A stretch of DNA of 64,000 nucleotides, from contig MCGO01000033.1 in assembly GCA_002104985.1 (NCBI GenBank), forward strand, positions 248,001 to 312,000, in the 5' to 3' direction. A program made the translations under genes and the position numbers. Under the pieces are notes generated by a model. That model worked only from the letters and a program-made list of their open reading frames with translations. It made no database searches and had not been told where the DNA came from. This stretch comes from Rhizoclosmatium globosum. Lineage: Eukaryota > Chytridiomycota > Chytridiomycetes > Chytridiales > Chytriomycetaceae. This document shows positions 9,575-19,757 of this stretch, piece by piece. Every line of letters begins with the position of its first letter. The first letter of the stretch is position 1.

Positions 9575-11686
9575 TCAGTTATCGCGCAGCGTCCCACACG
9601 TTTGATTGAGGATGAGAGGTAAGGGGTGATTGGGAGAGGGATGGTGGGGTTGGTTGGGGTGCACTAACGTCTTTGATAGTGATTGCTCCATCTGTTCAAG
9701 TGTTGTCCTCGCAGTGTTGGCTTTGAGTACGGAGCGGTGTAGCGTCGGCTGGGGACGATTATGTCGAAGGGCTTTCAGTGTTTCCGCGCTCAGAGGTTGG
9801 TTTCGTGCTTGTTCAAGTAGTTCAAGGTGTCGTCTAACATTAGTATCAACAGCACCGTTGTCTTGGTTCTTGATACGTTTGACGTCGAAACCAGGTCCGA
9901 GTCTGTCGGGAACAAACTTAGGCCACTTCGGGTATACCTTCGGGAGAAAGGCGCAGTCCTTGTATCGGACTTCAAGTACACGGCCGGTTTCTGGATCCAA
10001 GACGCGTGCCTTCGATGGTGTTGGCGCTCCAAGGTAGATACCAACAAGTCTCTTGGGTTGCATCTTGCTAACAACCTGCGTAGATACTGGAAAATACTTG
10101 ACGGCACAGCCAAAGGGCTTGAAATGAGCGACTTTTGGCCTGATTCCAGTAGTCTCGTAGTCTGGACTGTCGATACCGTGGCTGAGTACCGGTAAGACAT
10201 TGTGAATATCGGCTGCGTGAATCATGGCATAACCCCAGTATTCCCAAGGTGCGTCGCAGTCAAACAAGAAGGTTCTTGTCATCTTGGTCAAAGTCTGGAT
10301 AGATCGCTCGGGTCCGCCGTCCATTTGTGGGTATTCAGGTACGCCTACTTCAAACTCAATGTTGTTTAGCTGACAGTACTTTTGAAAGGCGGCAGAACGA
10401 CCAAGTTCCCCTGGATCCATTCGAACTCGTTTTGTGGTGAGTCCAAACTTATGTTTGTAGATTTGATGCATTCTGATTGCGTGTACCAGGGCTTCATCCT
10501 TGTGTTCCATGAGTTCAACTGCTATCCGTCGTCCTCCATAATCCTTCATGACGAGTCCGTATGGGTACTTTCCCAGATGTGGCGGGGAGATTTCAAACAC
10601 GTCGAATCCAAGGAGCTCGCCAGGTAAGGGAGGGGGTTTGGAGGATGGGGTATTGAAGGGAGCCTTATTTGTTTTGCAGCTTTCGCAAGATCCACATGCT
10701 GTTCGCCGGGCTGGAAACTGAATTGGGGTCAAGTCTGACGTCGTTCCATGTTTCTGCATGTACTTCAAGCGTGCGTCGCTGGCGTGTCCAAAGGTACGAT
10801 GCCGTAGTTCGTGTTCTTCAATATCATGCAATAACTGTCTTGTAGCTCGTTCCAACTGTGCTTTCGACAGATCTCGAAGTCGTATATCCTGGAGTTTGGC
10901 TGATATGAGTGAGCGTAGTTGTTTCGAGAGCGACTTCGGATTTGGTTGGCCTTGAATCGGCAGGAAGTGGAGTCCATTGAGCTTAACCGTTTGAAGGAGT
11001 GGTTCGTGTGGTCCATATGTGTTTGTTGTGTTAGTAACATATATGTAACCAGGTAAACCTCGGTTCGACTCGAAGTGAAAGCCGTTGGATTCGATATCAT
11101 TCGTTGCTAAGAGGTGGACGTTCGGGAGCTCGGGAGCGTGATTGGCGTTCTTGATGTAGAGTTCCGTTCCGTTGGGAAGTACTACAAGTGCGTCCCCTTC
11201 ACCTGTGATTTGAAGAGGTCCATTCTCATTCGCAGTTTTAGATGTACGCGAGCAGCTCCTGTACGTCAAAAAGAAGTCGGTTGTCTTGAAGCAGGTCTTC
11301 GTAGCTCCGCCGTCAATGACAATGGGAAACTTCTCAGGTACGAGCTCAAACGCGTAGTTCTGCATTGGGTCCCGTTCTGATGTCTTTTCAACAGGTACTG
11401 AATCGACGAGTTTCGCGAGTAGTGCGTGGTCAATTCCAGTAATCCAATCTGTCAGCATTGCGACTTCAACATCCAGAAGCTGTTTCGTGGTGAGTGCATC
11501 TTCCGGTTGATAGTCGATTCGTTTGGGTAACTGAAACGTTTTCTTCTGCGACATAGAGTTGTCTTGGCGTCGGTGGTCTGGCCATTTCAGAGCGCGAAGG
11601 GCTTTCCGAATCGCGAATGTGGAGTGGTCTGGAGGTTTTAGTTTGGGTTGAGGTGCGGTTGGTTTTGCTGAGGTGGGAAGATGTGG

Positions 11687-11730
11687 ATCAACCGAATAGA
11701 AGATGTGGATCAACCGAATATGATGTGTGG
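11687..11730. repeat. 22-bp exact tandem duplication
   Basis: GAAGATGTGGATCAACCGAA plus TA occurs twice head to tail (11687-11708 and 11709-11730). It sits at the edge of the inverted-repeat-bounded segment described next. Confidence 0.85.
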
Positions 11731-11818
11731 GGATGGGACTTAGCATTCTGGGGGGGATTACTATTCCCATGAGGTGTATTTTCCTCATTCCCCCCGGTTT
11801 TAATCGCCGAGTCCACAT
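11713..11818. repeat. Inverted-repeat-bounded segment, copy A
   Basis: About 106 bp opened by ATGTGGA and closed by TCCACAT. Its interior aligns with the segment at 11907-12031 (shared GGACTTAGC, GGGGGGATT, CCCATGAGGT, GGTTTTAAT blocks). Both lie in the retroelement between zinc knuckle and protease. Confidence 0.6.
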
Positions 11819-11906
11819 TTCCGACGTTCAGCGCCGCGGGTCCAGACAGTGGTTGGGTATCAGGTCGTTGATGAGGTTGGGGTATCGGGTGTGCTGATGG
11901 GGTGGG

Positions 11907-12031
11907 GAGCTGTGGATCAACCAGGATGAGTTGATAAGGGGTGGACTTAGCGTTGTGGGGGGGATTGATTTCCCCATGAGGTATGTAATAACCCTCATGC
12001 CCCCTGGTTTTAATAGCACTATCCACAGCTC
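11907..12031. repeat. Inverted-repeat-bounded segment, copy B
   Basis: 125 bp with perfect 11-bp terminal inverted repeats (GAGCTGTGGAT and ATCCACAGCTC). Related in sequence to copy A but diverged. Size and ends resemble a miniature inverted-repeat element, though no target duplication was found. Confidence 0.6.
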
Positions 12032-12049
12032 CGACGACCGGCCAGGCTA

Positions 12050-12790
12050 CTGCTGGCCTCTGCGAAAACCCGTTTGGTTGGCGACGACAATCTGATTCTG
12101 AGGTTCCTGTTCCTGTTGCTGCACTGGTTGTTGTGCGGGTTGCGGTTGATTCACGTTCGCAGGTCCCTGGGCAGCGACGAGGACGTAGGGTTGCGGGAGG
12201 AATTGTTGCTGGTGGTAGGGAAGGAATTGGGGGTGTTGGGGATAGGGAGGGAATTGTTGAAAGTGCTGGGGCTGTTGTTGTTGCTGTTGGAAGTATTTGG
12301 GGTAGGTAGTTTGTAGGAGTTGGATAATAGCGGGGTGTTGTCTGATGTCGGATCGGATCCTGTTGGGTGGTAGGATTTTGGCTCCTTGAGGGAGAGGGAG
12401 GAGAGCGTTGTAGGCGTAGTTGGGGTTCTTGTGACATTGGATTCTGAAGTGAGGTCCACCGCAGGCTCGGCAGTTTGAAGGTGGTCGGGCTTTGGAGGAC
12501 TCGAGCGGGTGTGTCGGTCCTTGCTCATGATCTTGTTGATCTTGATTGCTAGGTCTGCCGTATGGGTGTTTGCCACGTTCGTTGCCTCTGTCGTTGTTTG
12601 AGTTATTAACGTCTCTCTCACCGTTTCTGCCCCTGTAATCGCCACGTCCGCCACCTCGGCCGCCTCTACCGCCTCTTGCACCGCCTCTGCCGCGGTAGCG
12701 TTTACTGTCACGTTCGCCGCGGGGATCGTAACCGTGGTCATATCTGGGGTCAGTCAGCAGAGTGGTGTCACGCGTGGCTTGAAACCAAGG
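12050..12790 (-). pseudogene. Copia gag C-terminus: RGG-rich and zinc-knuckle region in a shifted frame
   Basis: In the frame one step back from the main gag frame the sequence continues as an Arg-Gly-rich stretch. It is followed by the nucleocapsid knuckle C-R-A-C-G-G-P-H-F-R-I-Q-C (CX2CX3HX4C) and a Gln/Pro-rich tail ending in a stop near 12049. The knuckle shows that this was once joined to gag. I see no classical slippery heptamer at the junction, so a single-base lesion is more likely than programmed frameshifting. Confidence 0.7.
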
Positions 12791-13515
12791 TTGCGTTCAA
12801 GAGTCAAGAGCTTGGCAAGTAGGGCGTCACGGGTGGTGTAGTTGTATCCCTTGAGGGTGTCAAGCTGGGAACCAAAAACTGGACGATACAGCTTGTCTAT
12901 GATGTGGTTAATGGCGATGCGGGTAGCAAGGTGAGGAGCGAATCGTGGGTTGTTGCGGTCTTGTTCCATCTGACTAATAATCTTCGACATTTTGTTGAAG
13001 TATTCCGAGATTGTTTCCGACGACAAGTGCTGGAGATTGATCCATTCCTTGACAGTGTCTTCGGCAGAAACTTCGTTCTGGGAGTCGTACAACGTCTTCA
13101 AGTTTCGCATCCAGGTTTGTGCCATTTTGGTTTGCTTCTGGACAACTCCGTAGAGTTCTTCGGAGATGTTCATTCTGATGATTCTTTTCGCAACAGCGTT
13201 CGCTCTGAAGTCTCCTGGACAGATTCCTTCTTCACGCGTGGATTCAAGAACAAATGGGTCATCCGCGTCGTCTGGATTGTCGAAGTACGCGTAGTTCAAC
13301 AATAATGGATCTTCTTCCAAGACACCACCGGGTCCAAGCCATTGCATGTATTCGTTGTCGTTTGGATCGTGATCCTCCGGGTGGTGGATGGTGTGGTCGA
13401 CTTTGTGTTGTGCAGCGACTCCGAGGATGTCTTCGGCCCATTGTGGATACTCGCTGATGTTACTCGCTTCAAGCATGAACGGAGTGCGCATATTGTTGGT
13501 GTTGTTGGACGTCAT
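12754..13515 (-). CDS. Copia gag (capsid part), 253 aa
   Basis: ATG at 13515, 269 bp inside the 5' LTR. The protein has the acidic N-terminus and the W-x-x-L, L-Y-x-x-x and N-L-x-x-L helical pattern of copia Gag capsids (E-Y-P-Q-W near the start; S-E-T-I-S-E-Y-F-N-K-M in the second half). It stops at 12754 before the zinc knuckle, which continues in another frame. Confidence 0.8.
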   Translation of the reverse strand: MTSNNTNNMRTPFMLEASNISEYPQWAEDILGVAAQHKVDHTIHHPEDHDPNDNEYMQWLGPGGVLEEDPLLLNYAYFDNPDDADDPFVLESTREEGICPGDFRANAVAKRIIRMNISEELYGVVQKQTKMAQTWMRNLKTLYDSQNEVSAEDTVKEWINLQHLSSETISEYFNKMSKIISQMEQDRNNPRFAPHLATRIAINHIIDKLYRPVFGSQLDTLKGYNYTTRDALLAKLLTLERNLGFKPRVTPLC

Positions 13516-13784
13516 TCTGGAAATTGAGGCGTTGAGGCGTTGAGGCGCAAAAAATTTTCACTGAGAGTTGGTTAGAGTGTGGCACGGTCTGGTAAGGGGC
13601 TAGTCAAGCGACTTGGGATTGAACCGTGGACGTAGCAATGTGCTTTCTTGTTCTTGTTTTGGGCTTTTAGAAGCACTTGTTGTTTAAAATAAAGGGAAAC
13701 TTAGATTTGCTCTTAAGATTCCTCGTTCCGTTTTGTTTTCTTAGCTTGCAATCGTTATCAGGGTCGAGCTTGAGGCTATTAATC
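13516..13784 (-). other. Copia 5' leader and primer-binding region
   Basis: Leader between the 5' LTR and gag. Just inside the LTR (minus strand from 13784) the sequence is GATTAATAGCCTCAAGC. It does not begin with TGG, so the primer is probably not a tRNA 3' end. Its complement resembles a tRNA anticodon loop (GGCTATTAATC), as expected if the element uses an internal tRNA fragment as copia itself does. That last point is inference. Confidence 0.4.
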
Positions 13785-13927
13785 TGATAGAGAGGCAAGG
13801 GATCGGTGGCAGGCGCTTAGTACTGGATCGCTGTGTTCGGGTGAACGATAGAGTTTTGTGGGAGAATTATTATTTATTAAACGAGGCGCTTTGGAGCTTG
13901 CTCCGCTTGCTCCGTTCCATTCCAACA
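13785..13927 (-). repeat. 5' LTR of the copia element
   Basis: 143 bp, identical to 8087-8229. Contains the AT-rich stretch ATTATTATTTATTAA and two GCAAGC/GGAGC short repeats. Expected to hold the element promoter and RNA start on the minus strand. Confidence 0.93.
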
Positions 13928-13932
13928 CATGA
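13928..13932. repeat. Target-site duplication, right copy (CATGA)
   Basis: Directly outside the 5' LTR; matches 8082-8086. Confidence 0.9.
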
Positions 13933-13977
13933 GGAACATGATCGTCGAATTGAAGTCTCGATTCTCTCCAGATTCAT
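13928..13977 (-). pseudogene. ACTMAP: ACTMAP-like gene, detached 5' end of exon 1
   Basis: ATG at 13977 followed by 15 codons that reach the insertion point. With one CATGA copy counted, the frame continues without a break into 8081 and on to the catalytic Cys exon. It lies 73 bp downstream of the eIF3g stop codon on the same strand, which gives the original gene a very short upstream region. Confidence 0.8.
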
Positions 13978-14050
13978 TTTGAGACGAACAGAAAGATAAC
14001 AATGTATTTAATAATAATCCAAGCTTTCATCCTAATAGAACCCCCGACGC

Positions 14051-15181
14051 TCAAGATCTCTGCTTGTTCTTAGCCAATTCTGCACTCAGAATCAAGTTGT
14101 CGTAACCATAACCATTGAGAGCAGCAATACATCTCTCAGCATCAAACTTATCGTAGAATGTGACATAACCGAATCCTTTGCATGTGTTGGTGTCTCTGTC
14201 GCGAGCAACGAACTGCACGTAAAATGTTAAGGCAATCCTCCAGAAAACACCAAGAAAAACACGCTTACCACACGAGCAGTGTGTCCGAAACGAGCAATCA
14301 AGTCTCTCACGTCATTCTCAGTTGTGTCCTCAGACAAGTTGGAAATACGAACAGTCGGCAGATCGTCTCTGTCTCCATCCATTCTGGCACCGCGAGACTG
14401 GTCTCCACCAGCTCCGCCACGCATTCCAGGGGGCACGTATTTTCCAGTGGTTCCAACAGCTGGTCCCGCAGCATCCGTCTTGGATCGTGAAAGTCCGGCG
14501 AGGGTCTCGTCTCCACCGCCGCCTCCACCAGCCAATATATGTTGATGCGAGTCCTTGAATGGACACTTTGCGGTGAAGTGATCTCCTTTACAGATTCTAC
14601 ATGAGATTTTGGCGCTGGAAAGTTTGTCCTTGATGATTTTTTCGTCTTCTGGGTTGGGGGCATCCAAGTCGGCAGATTTGGCAGAGGCGGCGAGCTTCAA
14701 GTGAACGATTTCTCCGAATGATGTTGAATCAGTGTCTGGCCTGGGGAGAATATGTCAGATGAATTGACTGACCGAAATCATCCACTTCATTACCCTGCCT
14801 TCAATCCAGTACAGTCACCAAACTTTCTCAAATTCCTTCTTCTTGCAATTGCTGGGTTTACTTGTGAAGTAACAGTCTTTGTACGAATTTTGGAGGTGAC
14901 CTAAAGCCGATGTTTTAGGCCTGGCAACTTCGCAATCCATTCAAGCACCTTCACTTTCTTTCCATCATCATTGATTCGAATGTCAATAACAGTCTTTGTT
15001 CCGTCGTCGTTCATAATGACTTTTGGGAAGGTCTCCTCTGTTTGGGTCAAAGTCAGTTGGCAGCTTGGAAAGTCTCAATTATCAAACCATCATCGATATC
15101 GTCTCCCCATTGACTGTATTACAAGAGTGGAGTTGGGTCAGATGGCAAGGTACACAATGTGAAATGGCCTTACGCTGGCAT
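14051..15181 (-). CDS. TIF35: Translation initiation factor eIF3 subunit g
   Basis: Six exons (15174-15181, 15088-15113, 14949-15037, 14794-14900, 14269-14740, 14051-14212) give 287 residues in a closed frame. The first coding exon is only 8 nt. Recognised from D-D-G-T-K-T-V-I-D near the N-terminus, K-K-V-K-V-T-S-K-I-R, the A-I-A-R-R-R-N-L-R-K-F-G box, a zinc knuckle C-R-I-C-x3-H-x4-C, and a C-terminal RRM whose RNP1 lies in C-K-G-F-G-Y-V-T-F. The subunit sits at the mRNA entry side of the 40S ribosome with eIF3i and helps scanning and reinitiation. All introns are 48-60 bp; the second has a CTGAC branch motif. No abnormality. Confidence 0.93.
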
Positions 15182-15307
15182 CTTCAAAGTTGGTTGTTGA
15201 AAAAAAGAAGACAAAGAAAAACAAACTCCTCCACGTCTTCCACATCAGAGAATTCATCTACAAAATAATATAACAAATGATATACAAGGGGCTACTCTAT
15301 CGTTCGG

Positions 15308-16309
15308 TCACAAATCTTGAGTTTCGTGTAGTTTCCCAGTTCTTAGTTGATTGATTTCATTTACAATTGAGGCAATGGCCTCTTTCTTTTCTTTGGTCAA
15401 AACCTTCAGGCTCAAGATGTGCTTGCAGGCTAAGGTGTACAAAATTGAGTTTTCCAACATTTACATACTCTACGCTTCCGTACCTCGAGCCAAAAGCTCC
15501 TCATCCATGAGCGCAGATTGATTGCTCCGGTTTAGTGTGGTTCTTCTCTTGTTTCTGGCCTTCAGAATTAGGTATTTAGGGGAAATCGTATACTCAGTGG
15601 GACAGAATGATTTTGGCTCGTTTGTAGAATCAAATTCAATATTTCTGTATGCTAAAGCTGCTGAATCATTCCGTTCATGTCCTTGAGGGGGTTTTGATTT
15701 TGGTAAATCCAGTTCAGGTTCAAGTTGCAAAAGTTGTGAAGGCGTCAATCGTTTCTTATCATCACTATTTCTGCTGCTCGAACTCAAATTACTGCCACTA
15801 CTTGTTGGCGAGCCATGTTGTTGATGGATCTTCAGCAAATCTGAAGGCATGATCCGATTCACTGAGTTTGCAATCACAGGTGTCGATGGCTTTCCAATCT
15901 TGAAGAAGTTTGTGGCATGGATTTTGTGTAAATGGCCATGTGTTTGTTTCTGGTTCCGATCGGAGGAAGTATGTGCTTGGTTGGGAAAACCATCAGAACG
16001 CTGCACTGGTCCAACGAGCTGCTGATATGTAGCTAAAGGCTTTGAAACAAAAGGATAATACTCCGGCAGTTGAAGATTCTGAAGTGAAGCAAAACCAAGT
16101 TGGAATGGTATATTGAAGTTGTTGTAGTCCCATGGGTTAAAAGAGACATTGTGCACATCTTGAAGCGATGAGTAAATTGGGTTGTTTGCTTCAACACTGG
16201 AGGGAACCAGAGGAGGGACTACCGACAGGAGTGATATCAGAGGATCCGTAAATCCCTCCGCCTCATCCGGCTCTCTCAATGAAGGAAGTTCGATAGTGGG
16301 TGGGAACAT
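15308..16309 (-). CDS. bHLH-Zip array member 1 (degenerate basic region), 315 aa
   Basis: Two exons, 15484-16309 and 15308-15429. The disordered N-terminal part has the array motif twice in variant forms, I-M-P-S-D-L-L and R-L-T-P-S-Q-L-L. The C-terminus keeps helix 2 and the zipper (D-E-E-L-L-A-R-A-C-K-H-I-L followed by a charged heptad region). The basic region is reduced to R-N-K-R-R-T-T-L, with Arg at the position of the E-box-contacting Glu, and helix 1 and the loop are short. It may dimerise without normal DNA contact, like an Id-type regulator, or be decaying. It has lost the intron found before the basic region in its neighbours. Last gene of the array in transcription direction. Confidence 0.65.
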
Positions 16310-16423
16310 GAACTTTGCGAGATGGTTCTGATAGCTTGGTTATTGCCGGGAAATAGAGTTGGTGCCCCCAGTGCCCCAATCGAAAATGACAAAATTAAGG
16401 CAGCTGCCCTCAAAATTAATTTA

Positions 16424-18113
16424 TTACAAACCCATCTGCTTCTTCAACGTATTAACCTCATTTTCTAATGCCGACAAGAGCTGTGACTTTTCTTGTTCCA
16501 TTCGTTGAAGTTCAGCAATATAATTCAAAGCACCTTCAAGCATTTGCTCCTTTGACGCATTCTTGACAGGATTCCCAGTAAGATCTTTGATTTGGGCGTA
16601 ATTCGACCTCATCAAATCTCGTCGATTCTTTTCTGCCTCTTTCCGGTATTCTCTGCGATCCACTTCAGGTTTGGGTTTTCTATAGTGCAGATGTATGAGC
16701 AATACTATTGATTTAGAAGAAGTTTACACACCGGCCACGTTTTCGTGGTGCTGGAATTGGTATAGTGCCTGAACCGATCTTTCCATTCTCAGAGATACCA
16801 TCATTGGGAGACGCAGTTGTTTCCGTATAATTATGCGCAGCTGAAGTTGCATCGGGTGAAGACCGTACTTCCGAAGACTGCCTTGGAGCCTGTATGGTCA
16901 CCACTTCGAGCGATTGTGACGGTGGTGTTTGAGTTGCCGCAATCGGTTCTGATATACTCTGAGGAATTGGAAATTGGGCCGACTGGGATTCCAAGAAATT
17001 CGGTTTGGGTGAGGAATATTGAGGATGGGGTTTGAAACTTTGAAATTGCACAGGCTTTACGTTGACAATAGGCGGATTATATACTGCCGAAATAGGGCCG
17101 TTTGATGAAATTAGATTGTCAGGCAATAATTGACCGTGTGCTCCGTTATCATCCTCAATTCCAGAGCTTGTTGCAAGGGGGTGAACACTAACGCCAGGCA
17201 TCGATAATGACTTCCGAGGAACCGTAAATTGACTTTGTGGATATTGTGACTGATAAGGAGAGGGGTTCACTCTCGGCGATGCAGGCGAAGACTGAACGAT
17301 ATGGGAATTTTGGTTATAGAACGGATTCGGAGACTTGGGTTTGAATTGGATTGAGTTTGGCGCGAGGTTTAGAGACTGAGATGGAGTCATTAAACTGTTC
17401 ATAATTTGTGTTGGAGTTGCCCGATTCATCATTGGGCTTAATGGCGCTGCCGTTGTTTGCTGGTTGTTTCGCAAGTATGGATATGGTATCGGGCTTGATA
17501 AAATAGCTGCAGCTTCTTCCGAAGTATACACTGGAGTAAACTGAGGACCAATCAAAGGAGTGAATGGGTTGTTTCCAAAAATTTGAGGAGAGAATCCCAT
17601 GATATCGGCTTGAAGCTGATTATTGACGACAGGACTCGATAGAATGTTTGATAAAGCGAAAGTTTGCGGAGTTGGTTGTTCGACACGAGTTGCGATTGGA
17701 CTGAAGAGCGGGTCGAATGACGAATCGTGGTTATCGGATGAATAGGCACTGGCCCGCTGTCTCGGCGAACAGAGAAGCTGCGATGGAGTAATCCGACTGA
17801 AGGCTTTCGGCATCGGCTTTGCGATGGCGGGATTTGTGATGCGGCGAAGCGATGGATCGGCGGGAGGCATCGCGGGATTCGTGGCTGATGAGACGGATAT
17901 CGACGAGGACATGTTGTTCGGTGCAGCAAAGGTTGAATACTGATTGCTGTTCATGCTGAGGAGGGTTGGTGTATCTTGAGTGCCTGACCCTGACCACTGT
18001 CGTTGTGGTACCGAACCAAATCGACTCAGGTTTTGGTTTGAACTTCCGATCTGTCCCAGCGACTGAAGGAAGAAGTCGTCCACGGCAGCGGATGTCAGAC
18101 TCTGTTCTGCCAT
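16424..18113 (-). CDS. bHLH-Zip array member 2, 545 aa
   Basis: Exons 16732-18113 and 16679-16424, with a 52-bp intron that interrupts the codon just before the basic region. The last 85 residues hold a complete bHLH: R-K-E-A-E-K-N-R-R-D-L-M (Glu and Arg-Arg in the DNA-contact positions), a loop with K-N-A-S-K-E-Q, helix 2 M-L-E-G-A-L-N-Y-I-A-E-L, and a leucine zipper to the C-terminus. The first 440 residues are Pro/Ser/Gln/Asn-rich. They carry R-I-T-P-S-Q-L-L near residue 108, plus a weaker A-T-P-T-Q-I-M and M-T-P-S-Q-S-L further on. Expected to be a nuclear dimeric E-box factor; targets unknown. Confidence 0.85.
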
Positions 18114-18153
18114 TTTTAGAAATTTCCGAAAATGCGTGCCCCCTGTGTTTGTT

Positions 18154-19670
18154 TTATTGGTTTTCCTTGGTCTGGCCCAACCTGTCCCTTAATATACTGA
18201 TCTCTGCCTCTAGTGCTTTTGCTTCAGTCTCCTTCTCTTTCTCGGCCTGCTGCAATTCAGTGATATGATCGAAGGCTGGGACACTAGTCAGGACAATGTT
18301 TCATACGCAAGCTTGAACTCACCGAGCTCCAGAAGACGTTCCTTCGAAGCTTGCTTGACTGGAATCTTAACCAATTCTTTAATGGTGTCAAAACCTGTCT
18401 TCAGCATATTTCGGCGCTGCTTTTCGGCTTCTTTCCGGTATTCTCGCCTTTTCTCAGCTTGATCGTTCGGCTTTCGTCGTCTAAATCAATCAAATAAGCA
18501 TGACGGAGACAAGGACCGAAATACGAACTCAGTGTTGTTTGTTGGCTTTCGTTTGGGAGATGGTGGATAGGGTGTCAGGAAATTTGAAGAGTCAACTCCA
18601 ACAGCTGTGTTTAGTAGCTCCATCGGAGTCATTCTCTGAGATTGGTTGAAATTTGAATCGGCCATCATAGACACATTTGTGGCAGGAAGCAGAGTTTTCA
18701 TGGCAGAAGATTGTGGTGTGATGGATGTTTGATTTATCGTCTGAATCGGAACAGGTGCAGACATAGGACTGAAAAGCTGTGCAGGATCTAAGATGGTAGT
18801 AATAGCATCAGGAGGCTGGTGTCCAAAAACGCTATTTCCTGTCCCTGCTATTGAAGACGAAGAAAGTGATGATGGAGTTTGTAGCAACCCAGGAGGAGAA
18901 TAATTGAGCATGGAAGGTGACGAGAGTGTCCGTTGATTGGAAAGAGGGTCTTGCACAGTCCCAAACATATCATTCGCTGATACTGATGGTTGCTGAAAGT
19001 TCTGTTGGAACACTGGTTCAGATGATGGAATTGGGAACATGATCTGCGAAGGCGTCACGCGAGTATCTTTCGCAATCATGGGATTTCTTATACTTCGTAG
19101 ATGGTTTTGCGGTTTCGGGGAGTTCGTGGTGGAATGTGTAGAGCCAGCGGAGAACGAGTGAAAGAATGGTGTAGGCGGTGGAGGAGGTATATATACGGGA
19201 CTAGATAGAAGCTGCTGGTGAGGCAATCCAGAAAACTCTGAGGTGTTTGTTGGAGCATAGATGTCCAGAAAGCGAAACTGTTGTGTGGGAGTCTGTGGTT
19301 GAGGCTGTTGCCGAAAGTTGTTCTGATAATCCAAAGATTCTTGATAATATTGAGCGTTAGGGAAGGAAGAGAAGGCATCAAGAGCAGGGAACGTCGTGGT
19401 CTCGACCTTCAAGTTCAAAGAATCGGAATGGGCCTCTGCTACAGATGGATACGAATACGAATCGGTCCAAAGCGATTGATCGAGGCTATTTTGTTCAAGA
19501 TTCTGATCGAAAGACAAGTCCGTGTGAGCAGATTGTTGAAGTGGTTGCTGCGTGAAACAACCAGGATCCATCAGCATATCCGCAAAGATATCAATGAATT
19601 CAGTGTTCTCTGGTGTTAGGGATATGGAGGAAAGTGACTGTAGCTTCCGATCAGAGCCAGTTGGTTCCAT
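18154..19670 (-). CDS. bHLH-Zip array member 3, 473 aa
   Basis: Exons 18529-19670, 18323-18480 and 18154-18275. The middle exon is 158 nt, the same as in members 4 and 5, and carries the basic region and helix 1 (R-K-E-A-E-K-Q-R-R-N-M-L) and the loop K-Q-A-S-K-E-R-L-L-E-L. The last exon gives A-F-D-H-I-T-E-L-Q-Q and the zipper. The N-terminus starts at M-E-P-T-G-S-D and is low-complexity. It has R-V-T-P-S-Q-I-M and, close to the bHLH, R-M-T-P-M-E-L-L. The final intron uses the second of two possible acceptors; only that choice gives the zipper. Confidence 0.86.
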
Positions 19671-19757
19671 CCTTGCTTGGCGTGTGCAGCCAAAAAATTT
19701 GATAAACACAAAAAACGTGCTTTTCCTTCTCGTCTTCGTTTCTTTATTCTGTTACTG

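Larger units (their letters stand above)
9575..11818 (-). pseudogene. Copia protease-integrase part of pol
   Basis: A 747-codon open frame in the element. A retropepsin-like segment (V-I-D-G-G-A-T-K-T) is followed by the GAG-pre-integrase zinc finger (H and C-G-S-C-E-S-C) and the integrase core with the D,D(35)E residues visible in G-F-D-V-F, V-R-M-D-P-G-E-L and D-G-G-P-E-R. The copia-type C-terminal extension follows. The protease has Gly-Gly where Ser-Gly is commoner after the catalytic Asp. The integrase itself looks intact, but no continuous frame links it to gag or to reverse transcriptase. Confidence 0.88.
8087..13927 (-). mobile_element. Ty1/copia LTR retrotransposon, defective, 5841 bp
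   Basis: Bounded by two identical 143-bp LTRs and a CATGA target duplication, transcribed on the minus strand. The order gag, zinc knuckle, protease, integrase, reverse transcriptase is the copia order. Coding capacity is broken. The gag frame ends before the nucleocapsid region. Two stop codons (about 12049 and 11829) lie between the zinc knuckle and protease. Integrase and reverse transcriptase are in different frames. The reverse transcriptase ends soon after its first third, without the Y-x-D-D box or RNase H. Identical LTRs mean the insertion is recent, so much of this damage was probably carried by the parent copy and it moved with enzymes supplied by another element. Confidence 0.93.

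Noticed and set aside
12151..12741. Open frame of 196 codons rich in Ala and Thr
   Set aside because: It is a shadow of the zinc-knuckle frame; the alternative frame gives the RGG region and the CX2CX3HX4C knuckle.
13600..13640. tRNA-like GGTTCAATCCC on the minus strand
   Set aside because: The flanking bases do not form a T stem or acceptor stem, and it lies in the retroelement leader.
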